A stretch of 64,000 bases of DNA from contig NZ_JHEG04000001.1 in the NCBI RefSeq assembly GCF_000760695.4, positions 3,754,452 to 3,818,451 on the forward strand, in the 5' to 3' direction. Numbering within the stretch: the first letter of the stretch is position 1; each line of letters starts with the position of its first letter. Shown piece by piece: positions 1 through 8,667 of the stretch. This stretch comes from Tolypothrix bouteillei VB521301 (GTDB lineage: Bacteria; Cyanobacteriota; Cyanobacteriia; Cyanobacteriales; Nostocaceae). The notes under the pieces are model-generated. The model ran no database searches, was not told the DNA's origin, and saw nothing but the letters and a program-made list of their open reading frames with translations. Both the position numbers and the translations under genes were made by a program.

Positions 1-338
1 AAACCTTGACGAGTGGTAGCTCGCAACGTGTGATTTCCGTATTCATCAGCTAGCTTATCTAAAGCTAAATAAAGCTCTGGCGGAACGAACCCACCCGGAT
101 TTCTTGTCCGCAGCATGAACTGGTAGTCTTTTTCCTGCCCCTTGACTCGATTATCACGATTATCCTGTTGATAAGAGCCATGAAACTTGAGAATTTGTAC
201 TGCATCTTCACTAAAGTGAGTTGTATCCTGAAGTATTTCAGTTGCCACAGGTTCGCGCAAAAAGTTACTGCGTTCCTTAAGGGCTTCTACTTTGGAAGGC
301 TTGCGGCTTGTGGTCGGGGAAGGAGCAGATTTAACCAT
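1..338 (-). CDS. sir: Sulfite reductase (ferredoxin), N-terminal part, cut by window edge
   Basis: Reading the minus strand from the ATG at 338 gives 112 codons open to the window edge. The N-terminus has a short basic Ser/Pro leader, then [37 protein letters not shown] and [10 protein letters not shown]. These are hallmark segments of the first half-domain of cyanobacterial/plant ferredoxin-dependent sulfite reductase; the RATTRQ segment lines the siroheme pocket. The enzyme reduces sulfite to sulfide with six electrons from ferredoxin during assimilatory sulfur metabolism in the cytosol. The siroheme and 4Fe-4S cysteines lie outside the window. Ferredoxin-nitrite reductase is the nearest alternative, but the [18 protein letters not shown] wording fits Sir. 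Confidence 0.85.
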   Translation of the reverse strand, partial: MVKSAPSPTTSRKPSKVEALKERSNFLREPVATEILQDTTHFSEDAVQILKFHGSYQQDNRDNRVKGQEKDYQFMLRTRNPGGFVPPELYLALDKLADEYGNHTLRATTRQG

Positions 339-602
339 TGGAGTAATAGAAAATTACCTATATGCGTCACAATATGCCGAAGCGGGAACTAATATGCACC
401 CTTACGGCTATTTATATCCACAAAATCCGAGCGAGATTTAGAGGATTAGTACGATTTTAACACGGCAAAAAGCTGAGTTTATGAGTGGTGCAACACATCA
501 ATAAACCCAGCAACATTACTTATACTATGTTTATGTTCCAATTTTTTAGGAATATTTAGAGGCGCTAACTTTTACCCCCTCACTCCTCTAACCCCCAGCC
601 CT

Positions 603-1145
603 TTATTTGAAGCGATAGCCCAAACCACCGTTGATGCTAACAGCAGAAGCAGGGCTATTTTCGTAAGCATTAACACCTACAGTAGCATTGCTATAGATCA
701 GAAAGTTTTTACCAACCTCAGATTCAACGCCAGCGACTAAAGCCACTCCGTCGTCATTACCACTTGGAGTTGGTTTACCGTTAGCTTCTACAAATTGGTA
801 ACCTACACCTACATAAGCATTAGTGCCTTTAGCAATTCCCAAGTCTGCAGAAACATTGGGAATAATAGCACTCGTCTCGCTACTAAAGTTAACTTGACCG
901 CGTGCAGAAAAAGGAGTATCACCTAACTTCAAACGACCAGTAACGTTACCTCCAAAAGTGGCAGCATCACCATTTTGTCCGCCGTTTGTTAGACCAGCAG
1001 ACACACCAGCACCAACATAACTAGCATCGGTTCCTTTTTGTTTCTGAGGTTGAGCAGAAGCCTCACCAGCCGAGAGTATAACAGGTGCAATTACTATAGA
1101 GGACAGTGCAGAAATTGTCACAAAAGACTTGAGTAACCGTTTCAT
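603..1145 (-). CDS. Secreted beta-rich protein, probable small outer-membrane or periplasmic protein
   Basis: The chosen start is the ATG at 1145 (MKRLLKSFVTIS), which has GGTAGG just upstream. An in-frame ATG at 1181 would add 12 residues but lacks a ribosome site. The 180-residue product has a basic N-terminus, a hydrophobic core and an ASA-Q signal-peptidase-I-like site near residue 32. The rest is Gly/Ala/Asn-rich with alternating strands (YVGAGVSAGL, NAYVGVGYQF, GGLGYRF) ending in YRFK, close to the C-terminal aromatic signal of outer-membrane barrels. I infer a small eight-strand-type barrel or related surface protein. I do not recognise a named family, and a soluble periplasmic beta protein is equally possible. 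Confidence 0.6.
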   Translation of the reverse strand: MKRLLKSFVTISALSSIVIAPVILSAGEASAQPQKQKGTDASYVGAGVSAGLTNGGQNGDAATFGGNVTGRLKLGDTPFSARGQVNFSSETSAIIPNVSADLGIAKGTNAYVGVGYQFVEANGKPTPSGNDDGVALVAGVESEVGKNFLIYSNATVGVNAYENSPASAVSINGGLGYRFK

Positions 1146-1737
1146 AAAACCTACCAATTTGTCTAGGTATTGCTTTTGCATTTAAGGTCGAAAAAGAAAC
1201 AGAAAGGTTCCAAGAAATTTCTAAAATCTTTTAAGTAAGTCATAGTACTGCTATAGATTAATAGGACTAATTTTTTAGAAATTAATTTTATAAATAAAGC
1301 ATTCTAATTACAAAAAAAGTTTTTAGCATCCGGAATGAAAAATCTACAGTAGACAGTTATTTTAGTGTCACATAATTTAGAGAAAATTAATCCATGAATT
1401 AGGACTGGTAATGCTTATTCCAATTGATTAGAAACGATTTCCAAAAGCAGTTTCCTCTTTGGGAGGCACCTTTTTCATGCTTAGCAGTGAATTTTTTATT
1501 AGATCTGCTTTGTAGATCTGCCTTGCAACGAAATTTCTCCGGGCTGCTGTCCTATGTTTTCACAAGAGGAGCAGCTCGCAGATTTGCAGACTTAAACAGA
1601 GCCACCGGAGCGAGTCGCAGGAAATTGAGTTTGGTTTTAAGGTAATATGTTCATATGGGTATAAATTGCACTTTTAAAATCAAGCGCACGGCTGCAAGGC
1701 ATTAGGCTCTTGCAAAGACTCCTACTGCTGATGGATC
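1146..1737. other. Intergenic region with one doubtful 73-codon frame
   Basis: AT-rich spacer between two minus-strand genes. The part from about 1430 to 1645 is richer in GC and carries an open plus-strand frame (1424-1645) ending in TGASRRKLSLVLR. It has no ribosome site and no recognised family, so I do not call it a gene. The part from 1200 to 1420 presumably holds the promoter of the 603-1145 gene. I see no tRNA, terminator or mobile-element end. Confidence 0.4.
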
Positions 1738-2601
1738 TTAGGGATTGCAGTAATGACATAAAGAAGGATCTGCTTGTTGTATTCCATCTGGAAACATCAC
1801 ATCTTTCAAAAATCCACATTTTTGACATTTATAAGTAACAGCAAGAGTGATTTCCGTGGGTGAGTGACAGTATGCACAAGGTAACCCTATTTTCCTAGAA
1901 AAGACATCAAACCCAGGAAAGTCGCAATTAGGGCAAGTATTCTGAATTTTGTTAATTAAGTCACGTGTTGCTCTGACAATATTTGTCATCCTTGTAGGGT
2001 TATAAAGAGCACGCATATCCGTTTCTATGGAAATTTTACCAGTCTCAGAACGCTTTAAAGCAAATGTGACTGCTTCTACAAGTTGTTCCGTTGTGTTAAT
2101 GCCTTTGATAATTTCTTCTTGATTTTTAGGTGAAGGATGAACCATAACGACCAAAGCGTGTTCCGGAAAGCCAGCTTTTTCAGCAAACTCGTGAGCTTCT
2201 TGGATGTTTTTGATAATAGAATGGTTGAAGTTAGTTTCAATAGAAATTGCTTGACCAATAATTTCTATTTCATTTGTTTTATCTAATAAAATAACAATTT
2301 CTCGATTGCATGGAACGAACGGATTACTTGGATGGGGACCAAATGTACCTTCACTTGCTAAGGCTAACGTTTCATTCGTAACAGACAGTGCTGTTTCTGC
2401 TTTCACTCTTGCTGCTTCGATTTGGTTTCCTACCCTTTTGACATCTCTTGTGAATGTACCGAAGCGATCCGTATCAAAATCTTGTGGAACTATGACTTTG
2501 ACGCCTAATTCTTGTTCGACAATGGGAGCGATCGCTTTCTCTTTATGATGCTTGGTAGCTAGTACTGCCACTCGATTGTCAAATAGTAAATGTTTTTTCA
2601 T
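1738..2601 (-). CDS. DUF6671-like zinc-ribbon protein
   Basis: A 287-residue soluble protein. Residues 1-190 form a compact alpha/beta region with conserved-looking segments VAVLATKHHKEKAI, LGVKVIVPQDFDTD, ASEGTFGPHP and SIETNF. The last 60 residues carry zinc-ribbon knuckles: CPNC and CAYC about 25 apart, then CQKC and CHYC. The pattern matches my memory of the DUF6671 family, whose function is not established. The GTFGPHP and DTD segments look like an active-site or ligand-binding surface, but that is inference. It stands alone, convergent with nothing, with its 5' end facing the long regulatory region of the transporter operon at 3.2 kb. Confidence 0.6.
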   Translation of the reverse strand: MKKHLLFDNRVAVLATKHHKEKAIAPIVEQELGVKVIVPQDFDTDRFGTFTRDVKRVGNQIEAARVKAETALSVTNETLALASEGTFGPHPSNPFVPCNREIVILLDKTNEIEIIGQAISIETNFNHSIIKNIQEAHEFAEKAGFPEHALVVMVHPSPKNQEEIIKGINTTEQLVEAVTFALKRSETGKISIETDMRALYNPTRMTNIVRATRDLINKIQNTCPNCDFPGFDVFSRKIGLPCAYCHSPTEITLAVTYKCQKCGFLKDVMFPDGIQQADPSLCHYCNP

Positions 2602-3242
2602 ATTTGTGCCAACTTAAACACAACGTAACTCTCAATGGCATCAATGCTCTTTTGCTTCCAACAAATATAGTAATTCCAAATCATTGACGGTATTGCTGGG
2701 AAACTAGATCCTCAATTGCTTAAAAAATTTAGGGATTTGAGCTTTATTAAGTTTTGTCCATAGATCCAAATCAATACCTTTTATAAATAAATCAATTAAT
2801 GTCTATCGTATAATGTATAGTCATTTATTTTTTATAAAACTTAATACATTCCATCATAAAAACCCTATAGATGCTTATATACAGGTCGATGGCATCATTC
2901 TGAAGACAGAGATACATCAATGAATATCTATGATTGTCATTAATTTATATTAATACAATAGACTACTCAGACCTAGAGAAGCATTTAGGTAAGGTTTTTC
3001 TTATGGTAAAGATATAAGATTTTTTTAATAATCAGGATTGAAAATTAACAAATTGTTTGAAAAAGGTGATAAGTTTATCTACAACAGATAATTCAATCGA
3101 AATGCAACCACATAATTAACATCCTTGAGTTTGAGCTAAGTTTCAAATCACGAATAAATAGTTTTTTTGAGCAAGGGATTTCTTTGTTCCACTACTGTAT
3201 GGCTGCAATTAAAACTAATTGAAATTGACACAGGAAAAGTTT
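2602..3242. other. Long AT-rich regulatory region upstream of the Nrt/Cmp-type transporter operon
   Basis: About 640 bases with no gene on either strand, lying between the divergent DUF6671-like gene and the transporter operon. It must contain both promoters. It is extremely AT-rich, with many TTA/TAA tracts, one strong palindrome at 2939-2954 and an imperfect NtcA-like site ATA-N8-TAC at 3069-3082. No convincing -10/-35 pair could be fixed by eye. Confidence 0.5.
2939..2954. promoter_or_regulatory. Perfect palindrome, candidate LysR-type (CmpR/NdhR-like) operator
   Basis: ATTAAT-TTAT-ATTAAT is a perfect inverted repeat of 6-bp arms with a 4-base centre. It also satisfies TTA-N8-TAA (2940-2953). 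CmpR, the activator of cmpABCD in Synechococcus, is described as binding TTA-N7/8-TAA elements. A second TTA-N7-TAA occurs at 2825-2837. The DNA here is so AT-rich that chance matches are likely. No cmpR gene is in the window. Confidence 0.3.
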
Positions 3243-4604
3243 ATGGCTGAATTTTCTCGACGCAAATTTTTATTAACTGCTGGAGTTTCTGCTGCTGGTT
3301 CTGTATTCTTAAAAGGATGTTTGGGCAATCCTCCTGAGCCTGGTGGTACGGCAAATCAAGCACAACAACCTGTTGCTACAAATGCCACAAATGTCAGTGC
3401 AGGAGATGCGCCAGAAACTACAACAGTTAAACTTGGATATCTTCCAATTATTGAATCAGCACCTCTCATCGTTGCAAAGGAGAAAGGTTTCTTTGCCAAA
3501 CATGGAATGACGAATGTTGATTTATCCAAACAGGCAAACTGGGGTTCGGCAAGAGACAACGTAGAAATTGGAGCAGCAGGAGGCGGAATTGACGGCGGTC
3601 AATGGCAGATGCCCATGCCTTACTTGATTTCTGAAGGCCGCATTACTAAGGGCAATAAGAAAATTCCGATGTATATCCTCGCTCAATTAAATACTCAAGG
3701 CAATGGTATTGCGATCGCAAACAAGCATGTGGGCAAAGGCATTGGCGTACAAATTGCTGGAAAGGAAACATTTTTTGCTCAACTGAAATCGGCAAACTCT
3801 ACTTTCAAAGCTGCCTACACCTTTCCTGCGGTCAATCAAGATTTTTGGATCCGCTACTGGTTAGCAGCATCAGGTATCGACCCAGACAAAGATGTTCAAC
3901 TCCTAACAGTTCCTGCAGCGCAAACAGTTGCCAACATGAAGACAGGAACAATGGATGCCTTTAGTACTGGCGACCCCTGGCCTTACCGAATTGTGACAGA
4001 TAAGATTGGATTTTTAGCAGCGCTAACAGCTGAAATTTGGAAAAATCATCCAGAAGAATATTTGGCAATGAGAGGGGATTGGGTTGACAAAAATCCAAAA
4101 GCGACCAAAGCTTTACTTAAAGGTCTCATGGAAGCGCAGCAATGGTGCGATAACTTTGATAACAGAAAAGAATTAGCTCAAATCCTTGCAGGAAGGAGTT
4201 ACTTTAACGTCCCTGCAGCCGTTTTGGACGAGCCATTTATGGGTAAATACAACACGGGTGATGGTCGCACAATTGATGATAAAAAAATGGCGGCGTATTA
4301 CTGGAAAGACGAAAAGGGTAGCGTTTCCTATCCATACAAGAGCCATGACCTCTGGTTTTTAACAGAGAGCGTGCGTTGGGGCTTCCTACCAGTAGATACA
4401 TTAACAAATGCCAAAACACTTATAGATAAAGTAAATCGCGAAGACTTGTGGCGCGAAGCTGCTAAAGAATTAGGTGTAGCAGCGGCTGATATTCCCACCA
4501 GTACATCCCGTGGTGTTGAAGAATTTTTTGATGGTATCAAATTTGATCCTGAAAATCCCAAAGCTTACTTACAGAGCCTAAAGATCAAGAAAGTGAGTGT
4601 TTAG
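3243..4604 (+). CDS. cmpA: ABC transporter solute-binding lipoprotein, CmpA type (bicarbonate) of the CmpA/NrtA family
   Basis: Start at the ATG at 3243 ([14 protein letters not shown]), preceded by CAGGAAAAG; an in-frame ATG at 3219 lacks a site. The N-terminus has a twin-arginine-like RRKF stretch and a lipobox ending at FLKGC, so the mature protein is a lipoprotein facing the periplasm. The body is the two-lobed NrtA/CmpA fold. Several positions follow bicarbonate-binding CmpA, not nitrate-binding Nrt[10 protein letters not shown] (NrtA: GAHI..PMP), NQDFWIRYW (NrtA: THDLWMRYW), STGDPWP (NrtA: GEPWN) and HPEE (NrtA: HPEK, whose lysine contacts nitrate). It is first in a four-gene operon. 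A nitrate/nitrite role cannot be excluded without assay, and automated annotation may well say nrtA. Confidence 0.75.
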   Translation: MAEFSRRKFLLTAGVSAAGSVFLKGCLGNPPEPGGTANQAQQPVATNATNVSAGDAPETTTVKLGYLPIIESAPLIVAKEKGFFAKHGMTNVDLSKQANWGSARDNVEIGAAGGGIDGGQWQMPMPYLISEGRITKGNKKIPMYILAQLNTQGNGIAIANKHVGKGIGVQIAGKETFFAQLKSANSTFKAAYTFPAVNQDFWIRYWLAASGIDPDKDVQLLTVPAAQTVANMKTGTMDAFSTGDPWPYRIVTDKIGFLAALTAEIWKNHPEEYLAMRGDWVDKNPKATKALLKGLMEAQQWCDNFDNRKELAQILAGRSYFNVPAAVLDEPFMGKYNTGDGRTIDDKKMAAYYWKDEKGSVSYPYKSHDLWFLTESVRWGFLPVDTLTNAKTLIDKVNREDLWREAAKELGVAAADIPTSTSRGVEEFFDGIKFDPENPKAYLQSLKIKKVSV

Positions 4605-4681
4605 CAGTCAGTAGTTTAGTGGAGCAACAAGCAACCACTAACTCCTAACAACCAACAAGCAATAAATAGAGGAGAAAATCA

Positions 4682-5518
4682 ATGGTAACGTTACCAAGAC
4701 GCAATAACGCTACTGCTCAAAATGTCTGGTTGTCCAGGCTGCAAAAGCAGTTTCCCGATCTCATCCCACCAGCAATTGCGATCGGAGCCTTTCTAGTTGT
4801 GTGGCAATTATTTACTTGGATTCCCGGAGCGACACTACCAGGACCAATTCAAGTCATTCAAGATACATGGATACTAATTCTGTATCCTTTTTACGACAAG
4901 GGTGGTATAGATAAGGGCTTATTTTGGCAAGTCCTTGCTAGTTTACAAAGGGTTGCGATTGGTTATTCGCTAGCGGCGATTATCGGTATTACTTTAGGCA
5001 TTGCCCTCGGAATGAGTCAATCATTATCGAAAGCTTTAGATCCAATGATTCAGTTATTCCGTACCGTACCACCTCTGGCATGGGTGCCAATTTCTCTGGC
5101 TGCTTTAAGACAAAATGAACCTGCGGCTCTCTTCGTTATCTTTATCACAGCAATTTGGCCTATTTTAATCAATACAGCAGTTGGGGTTAAGCAAATTCCT
5201 CAAGATTACAACAACGTCGCTAAAGTTCTGCAACTTTCTCGCAAGGAATATTTCATTAATATCCTGATACCTGCTGCTCTTCCCTACATTTTTACTGGTT
5301 TGAGAATTGCGATCGGTTTGGCTTGGTTGGCAATTATTGCAGCAGAAATTATCATGTCAGGGATTGTCGGAATTGGCTTTTTCATCTGGGACGCTTATCA
5401 AAATAACAACGTCAGTGAAATTATTTTGGCTCTCGTTTATATCGGTGTTATTGGTTTAATCCTAGATAAGTGTATGCTGTGGCTGCAGTCAAGAATTTTG
5501 CCAGAAGAACAAAGATAA
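4682..5518 (+). CDS. cmpB: ABC transporter permease, CmpB/NrtB type
   Basis: A 278-residue inner-membrane permease with ribosome site GAGGAG 8 bases before the ATG. It has about six hydrophobic segments (residues 30-50, 85-115, 125-150, 155-170, 195-240, 245-265). The EAA-type cytoplasmic loop that docks with the ATPase is visible around IPQDYNNVAKVLQ and AALPYIFTGLRIAIG. It forms the membrane channel for the substrate delivered by the preceding lipoprotein. It sits 77 bases after cmpA and 113 before cmpC, with a spacer of degenerate short repeats. NrtB and CmpB cannot be told apart reliably by eye, so the symbol follows the binding protein. Confidence 0.75.
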   Translation: MVTLPRRNNATAQNVWLSRLQKQFPDLIPPAIAIGAFLVVWQLFTWIPGATLPGPIQVIQDTWILILYPFYDKGGIDKGLFWQVLASLQRVAIGYSLAAIIGITLGIALGMSQSLSKALDPMIQLFRTVPPLAWVPISLAALRQNEPAALFVIFITAIWPILINTAVGVKQIPQDYNNVAKVLQLSRKEYFINILIPAALPYIFTGLRIAIGLAWLAIIAAEIIMSGIVGIGFFIWDAYQNNNVSEIILALVYIGVIGLILDKCMLWLQSRILPEEQR

Positions 5519-5520
5519 GG

Positions 5521-5603
5521 GTGGCTAATGGCTAGTGGCTAATAGCTAATGGCTAGTGGTACTTCATCATCAACTATTAGCAATTAGCAATTAGCGATTA
5601 AAA
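5521..5603. repeat. Short tandem TAATGGC/TAGTGGC-type heptamer repeats between cmpB and cmpC
   Basis: Five or six near-copies of GGCTAATGGCTAGT are followed by reverse-orientation copies (CTATTAGCAATTAGC), so the RNA could fold back on itself. Repeats of this class (short tandemly repeated repetitive sequences) are common between genes of filamentous cyanobacteria. Similar blocks lie at 10728-10760 and 37719-37790. Confidence 0.6.
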
Positions 5604-5631
5604 ATAACTAATGACAAAGGATTATTGAAAA

Positions 5632-7638
5632 ATGAGCTTTTTTGTTGCTGTAGACCAAATTGAAAAAGTTTTCTCCTTATCCGGTGGCGGTCAGTATATT
5701 GCTCTCAAAGGAATTGACCTTCAAATAAAAAAGGGAGAGTTTATTTCTCTCATTGGTCACTCCGGTTGTGGTAAATCTACCCTACTCAATATGATTGCGG
5801 GTTTGGATCTACCAACTGATGGTTTGGTAGCACTAGAAGGACAAAAAATTACAAAACCCGGTCCAGATAGGATGGTGGTGTTTCAAAATTATTCACTCCT
5901 ACCTTGGCGCTCAGTACGGGAAAATATTGCTCTTGCTGTCGATGCGGTGATGAAGGACGCATCTGCGGGTGAACGCAAAGAAATTGTGGAAAAGCACATT
6001 GATTTGGTTGGTTTGCGTCCTCACGCTGATAAAGCCCCAGCAATGTTGTCAGGGGGGCAAAAACAGCGGGTTGCGATCGCTCGTGCTTTAGCGATTCGTC
6101 CCAAATTACTCCTATTAGATGAACCTTTTGGAGCATTGGACGCACTGACAAGAGGCAATTTGCAAGAACAGTTGATGCAAATTTGTCAAGAAAATGAAGT
6201 GACTGCGGTTATGGTGACTCACGATGTTGATGAAGCCGTGCTGTTGTCTGACAGAATTGTCATGCTGACGAACGGACCGGAATCCAAAATAGGACAAATT
6301 TTGGAAGTTGATATTCCCCGACCCCGCAAACGGATGGAGGTGGTAGAACATCCGAGCTACTACAGCTTGCGGAGTGAGATGATTTACTTCCTCAATCAAC
6401 AAAAACGGATTAAGAAACTAAGGGCGCGGAAAACCACAGCAGTTTCCCGTCACGGTTTAGAAAAAGTTAACTTAGATATTGGCTTCCTTCCTCTGACTGC
6501 TTGCGCCCCTCTTGCTGTTGCAAAAGAAAAGGGCTTCTTTACAAAGTACGGTCTAGATGAAGTCAACTTAGTAAGAGAATCTAGCTGGCGTGGAATTACT
6601 GATGGAATCGCTGGTGGATATTTGGATGCGGCGCAAATGCCAGCTGGTATGCCTGTTTGGTTAACTGTAGGTGGTCATGGAGATGTCCCCACACCTGTTG
6701 TTAGCGCACTTACATTAACTCGTAATGGCAATGCCATTACCTTAGATAAACGTTTTTATGACAAAGGGGTTTATACTTTAGCTGATTTCAAACAGTTATT
6801 ACAAGAATCTACAGAGCAAAACCATACTTTAGGAATGGTACATCCTTCGTCAATGCACAATATGCTTCTGCGTTACTGGTTAGCAACAGCAGGCATTGAC
6901 CCCGATGTAGATGTTTCTCTCAAAACCATTCCGCCAGCACAAATGGTTGCTGACTTACAAGCAGGAAGTATAGATGGTTACTGCGTAGGTGAGCCTTGGA
7001 ACCTCCGTGCTGCAATAGAAGGTGTTGGTTTTACCATCGCTACCGATTTAGAAATTTGGCAAGGACATCCAGGCAAAGTTTTGGGGGTCCGCGAGGATTG
7101 GGCAAACAAATATCCAAATACTCATATCGCCTTAGTTAAAGCTTTGTTGGAAGCTTGTCGGTACTGTGCTGATGAAAAGAACTTCCCAGAAATTCGTCAG
7201 ATCTTAGCAGCTCGCGAGTACATTAGCACTAACGAAGATTATATCCAGCTTGGCGATCCAAACTCTGTGGTTTGCAACCTCGAACAACCAATGCGAGAGT
7301 ACGCCCACCACTTGTTCTTTGGTGATGGAGTCAATCGTCCCAGCCGTACCGAACATTTATGGATGATGACTCAAATGGCGCGTTGGGATGATATTCCCTT
7401 CCCCCGCAACTGGATGGAAATTTTGGAAAGAGTTTGTCGCGTTAGCGTGTTCAGTACAGCAGCCCGAGAATTAGGTTTGCTTGATATTAAATACCATCGC
7501 GGTCCTATCCAGTTGTTTGATGGCGTTGAATTTAATGCTGACGATCCTATTACTTATCTCAACAGTCTCGAAATCAAACGCAATGTTTCTGTTGCAGAAG
7601 TAGCTATCGACTCACGTTCCACCTTTGTCGCAGCTTAA
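5632..7638 (+). CDS. cmpC: ABC transporter ATPase fused to a solute-binding-like domain, CmpC/NrtC type
   Basis: 668 residues. Residues 1-260 are an ABC ATPase with Walker [10 protein letters not shown] (42-50), signature LSGGQKQR, Walker B LLLLDEP and switch MVTHD. A linker of about 20 residues joins it to a C-terminal domain (about 275-668) of the NrtA/CmpA binding-protein fold but without an export signal, so it lies in the cytosol. In NrtC this extra domain is regulatory, allowing inhibition of transport. Here it keeps QMPAGMP, SMHNMLLRYW, VGEPWN and HPGK (Lys482), which are NrtA-like and unlike those in the lipoprotein of the same operon. The two-domain length is normal for the family. 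Confidence 0.8.
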   Translation: MSFFVAVDQIEKVFSLSGGGQYIALKGIDLQIKKGEFISLIGHSGCGKSTLLNMIAGLDLPTDGLVALEGQKITKPGPDRMVVFQNYSLLPWRSVRENIALAVDAVMKDASAGERKEIVEKHIDLVGLRPHADKAPAMLSGGQKQRVAIARALAIRPKLLLLDEPFGALDALTRGNLQEQLMQICQENEVTAVMVTHDVDEAVLLSDRIVMLTNGPESKIGQILEVDIPRPRKRMEVVEHPSYYSLRSEMIYFLNQQKRIKKLRARKTTAVSRHGLEKVNLDIGFLPLTACAPLAVAKEKGFFTKYGLDEVNLVRESSWRGITDGIAGGYLDAAQMPAGMPVWLTVGGHGDVPTPVVSALTLTRNGNAITLDKRFYDKGVYTLADFKQLLQESTEQNHTLGMVHPSSMHNMLLRYWLATAGIDPDVDVSLKTIPPAQMVADLQAGSIDGYCVGEPWNLRAAIEGVGFTIATDLEIWQGHPGKVLGVREDWANKYPNTHIALVKALLEACRYCADEKNFPEIRQILAAREYISTNEDYIQLGDPNSVVCNLEQPMREYAHHLFFGDGVNRPSRTEHLWMMTQMARWDDIPFPRNWMEILERVCRVSVFSTAARELGLLDIKYHRGPIQLFDGVEFNADDPITYLNSLEIKRNVSVAEVAIDSRSTFVAA

Positions 7639-7674
7639 TAATTCTTAACAATCCACAATCAAAATTAAAAAACA

Positions 7675-8538
7675 ATGTACGAGCGTAGATTTGTTTCCAA
7701 CGAAGCCCCCAAAACCTCCCAACAGTCTCAGCCTTTAGCTATTCCCACCCGTCCCCAACCTTTCTTGGTGATGGAAAACGTTTCTAAAGTTTATCCCACA
7801 CCAAAAGGTCCCTTCGTAGTCCTAGACGATGTTAATCTCACAGTTAATCAAGGGGAGTTTATTTGTGTAATAGGACACTCAGGGTGTGGTAAATCAACTT
7901 TACTGAATATGGTGGCAGGTTTTACGAAACCTACTGCTGGTTCGGTGTTGCTCAACTCCAACCCCATCACTCAGCCAGGACCCGATCGAATGATGGTTTT
8001 CCAAAACTATGCTTTGTTACCCTGGTTGACGGCGTTTGAAAATATTTATCTGGCTCTTAACGCTGTTTTTCCCAACAAGCCAAAGGCACAGAAGTCAGCC
8101 ATGGTACGAGAACATCTAGCCCTAGTAGGACTGACAGAAGCGGCTGACAAAAAACCAACCCAGCTCTCTGGGGGTATGAAACAACGGGTTGCGATCGCTC
8201 GAGCTTTGGCAATTCGTCCTCAAGTCCTGATATTAGACGAGCCATTCGGAGCTTTGGACGCTATTACTAAAGAGGAATTACAAGAAGAATTGCTGAAAAT
8301 TTGGAACGAGCGGCGATGCACGGTATTGATGATTACTCACGATATTGATGAAGCGCTGTTTCTTGCAGACCGCTTAATTATGATGACAAATGGACCTGCG
8401 GCAAATATCGGTGAAATCTTAAATATTCCTTTCCCCCGTCCACGCGATCGCGCCCGCATTATGGAAGATCCGAAATACTATCAACTTCGCAACTACGCTC
8501 TTGATTACCTCTTCCGTCGTTTTGCTCATGATGAGTAA
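7675..8538 (+). CDS. cmpD: ABC transporter ATPase, CmpD/NrtD type
   Basis: 287 residues, a single ABC ATPase domain: Walker [10 protein letters not shown], signature LSGGMKQR, Walker B VLILDEP and switch MITHD. A non-conserved Ser/Gln/Pro-rich N-terminal tail of about 30 residues precedes the domain. With CmpC it should form the heterodimeric motor of the transporter on the inner face of the membrane. The spacing to cmpC is only 36 bases, and a hairpin terminator follows at 8595, so this is the last gene of the operon. Neither narB nor a nitrite reductase gene follows, unlike the classic nirA-nrtABCD-narB layout; this supports the bicarbonate reading. Confidence 0.78.
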   Translation: MYERRFVSNEAPKTSQQSQPLAIPTRPQPFLVMENVSKVYPTPKGPFVVLDDVNLTVNQGEFICVIGHSGCGKSTLLNMVAGFTKPTAGSVLLNSNPITQPGPDRMMVFQNYALLPWLTAFENIYLALNAVFPNKPKAQKSAMVREHLALVGLTEAADKKPTQLSGGMKQRVAIARALAIRPQVLILDEPFGALDAITKEELQEELLKIWNERRCTVLMITHDIDEALFLADRLIMMTNGPAANIGEILNIPFPRPRDRARIMEDPKYYQLRNYALDYLFRRFAHDE

Positions 8539-8594
8539 TAAGTAGTACGAGCATCCTGCTAATACTACAAAATGTCAACAAAAATATTTTTGTC

Positions 8595-8625
8595 AGGTGG
8601 GCAATGTCCACCTCTTTTATTTTTT
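8595..8625 (+). terminator. Hairpin plus U-run ending the transporter operon
   Basis: AGGTGGGC (8595-8602) pairs with GTCCACCT (8606-8613), with one G-U pair and an AAT loop, followed by CTTTTATTTTTTAT. It lies 57 bases after the cmpD stop. The stem is a copy of the palindrome also found at 54055. Confidence 0.7.
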
Positions 8626-8667
8626 ATTTGCTACAAAAAAGAAAAACAGAAATTTTAGATCGCGTCA

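Noticed and set aside
1424..1645. Open 73-codon frame ending TGASRRKLSLVLR
   Set aside because: No ribosome site, no family, and within a GC-shifted spacer; kept only as a note in the spacer entry.
3069..3082. NtcA-like site ATA-N8-TAC before the transporter operon
   Set aside because: Does not match GTA-N8-TAC fully, and no TA-N3-T box lies at about 22 bases downstream.
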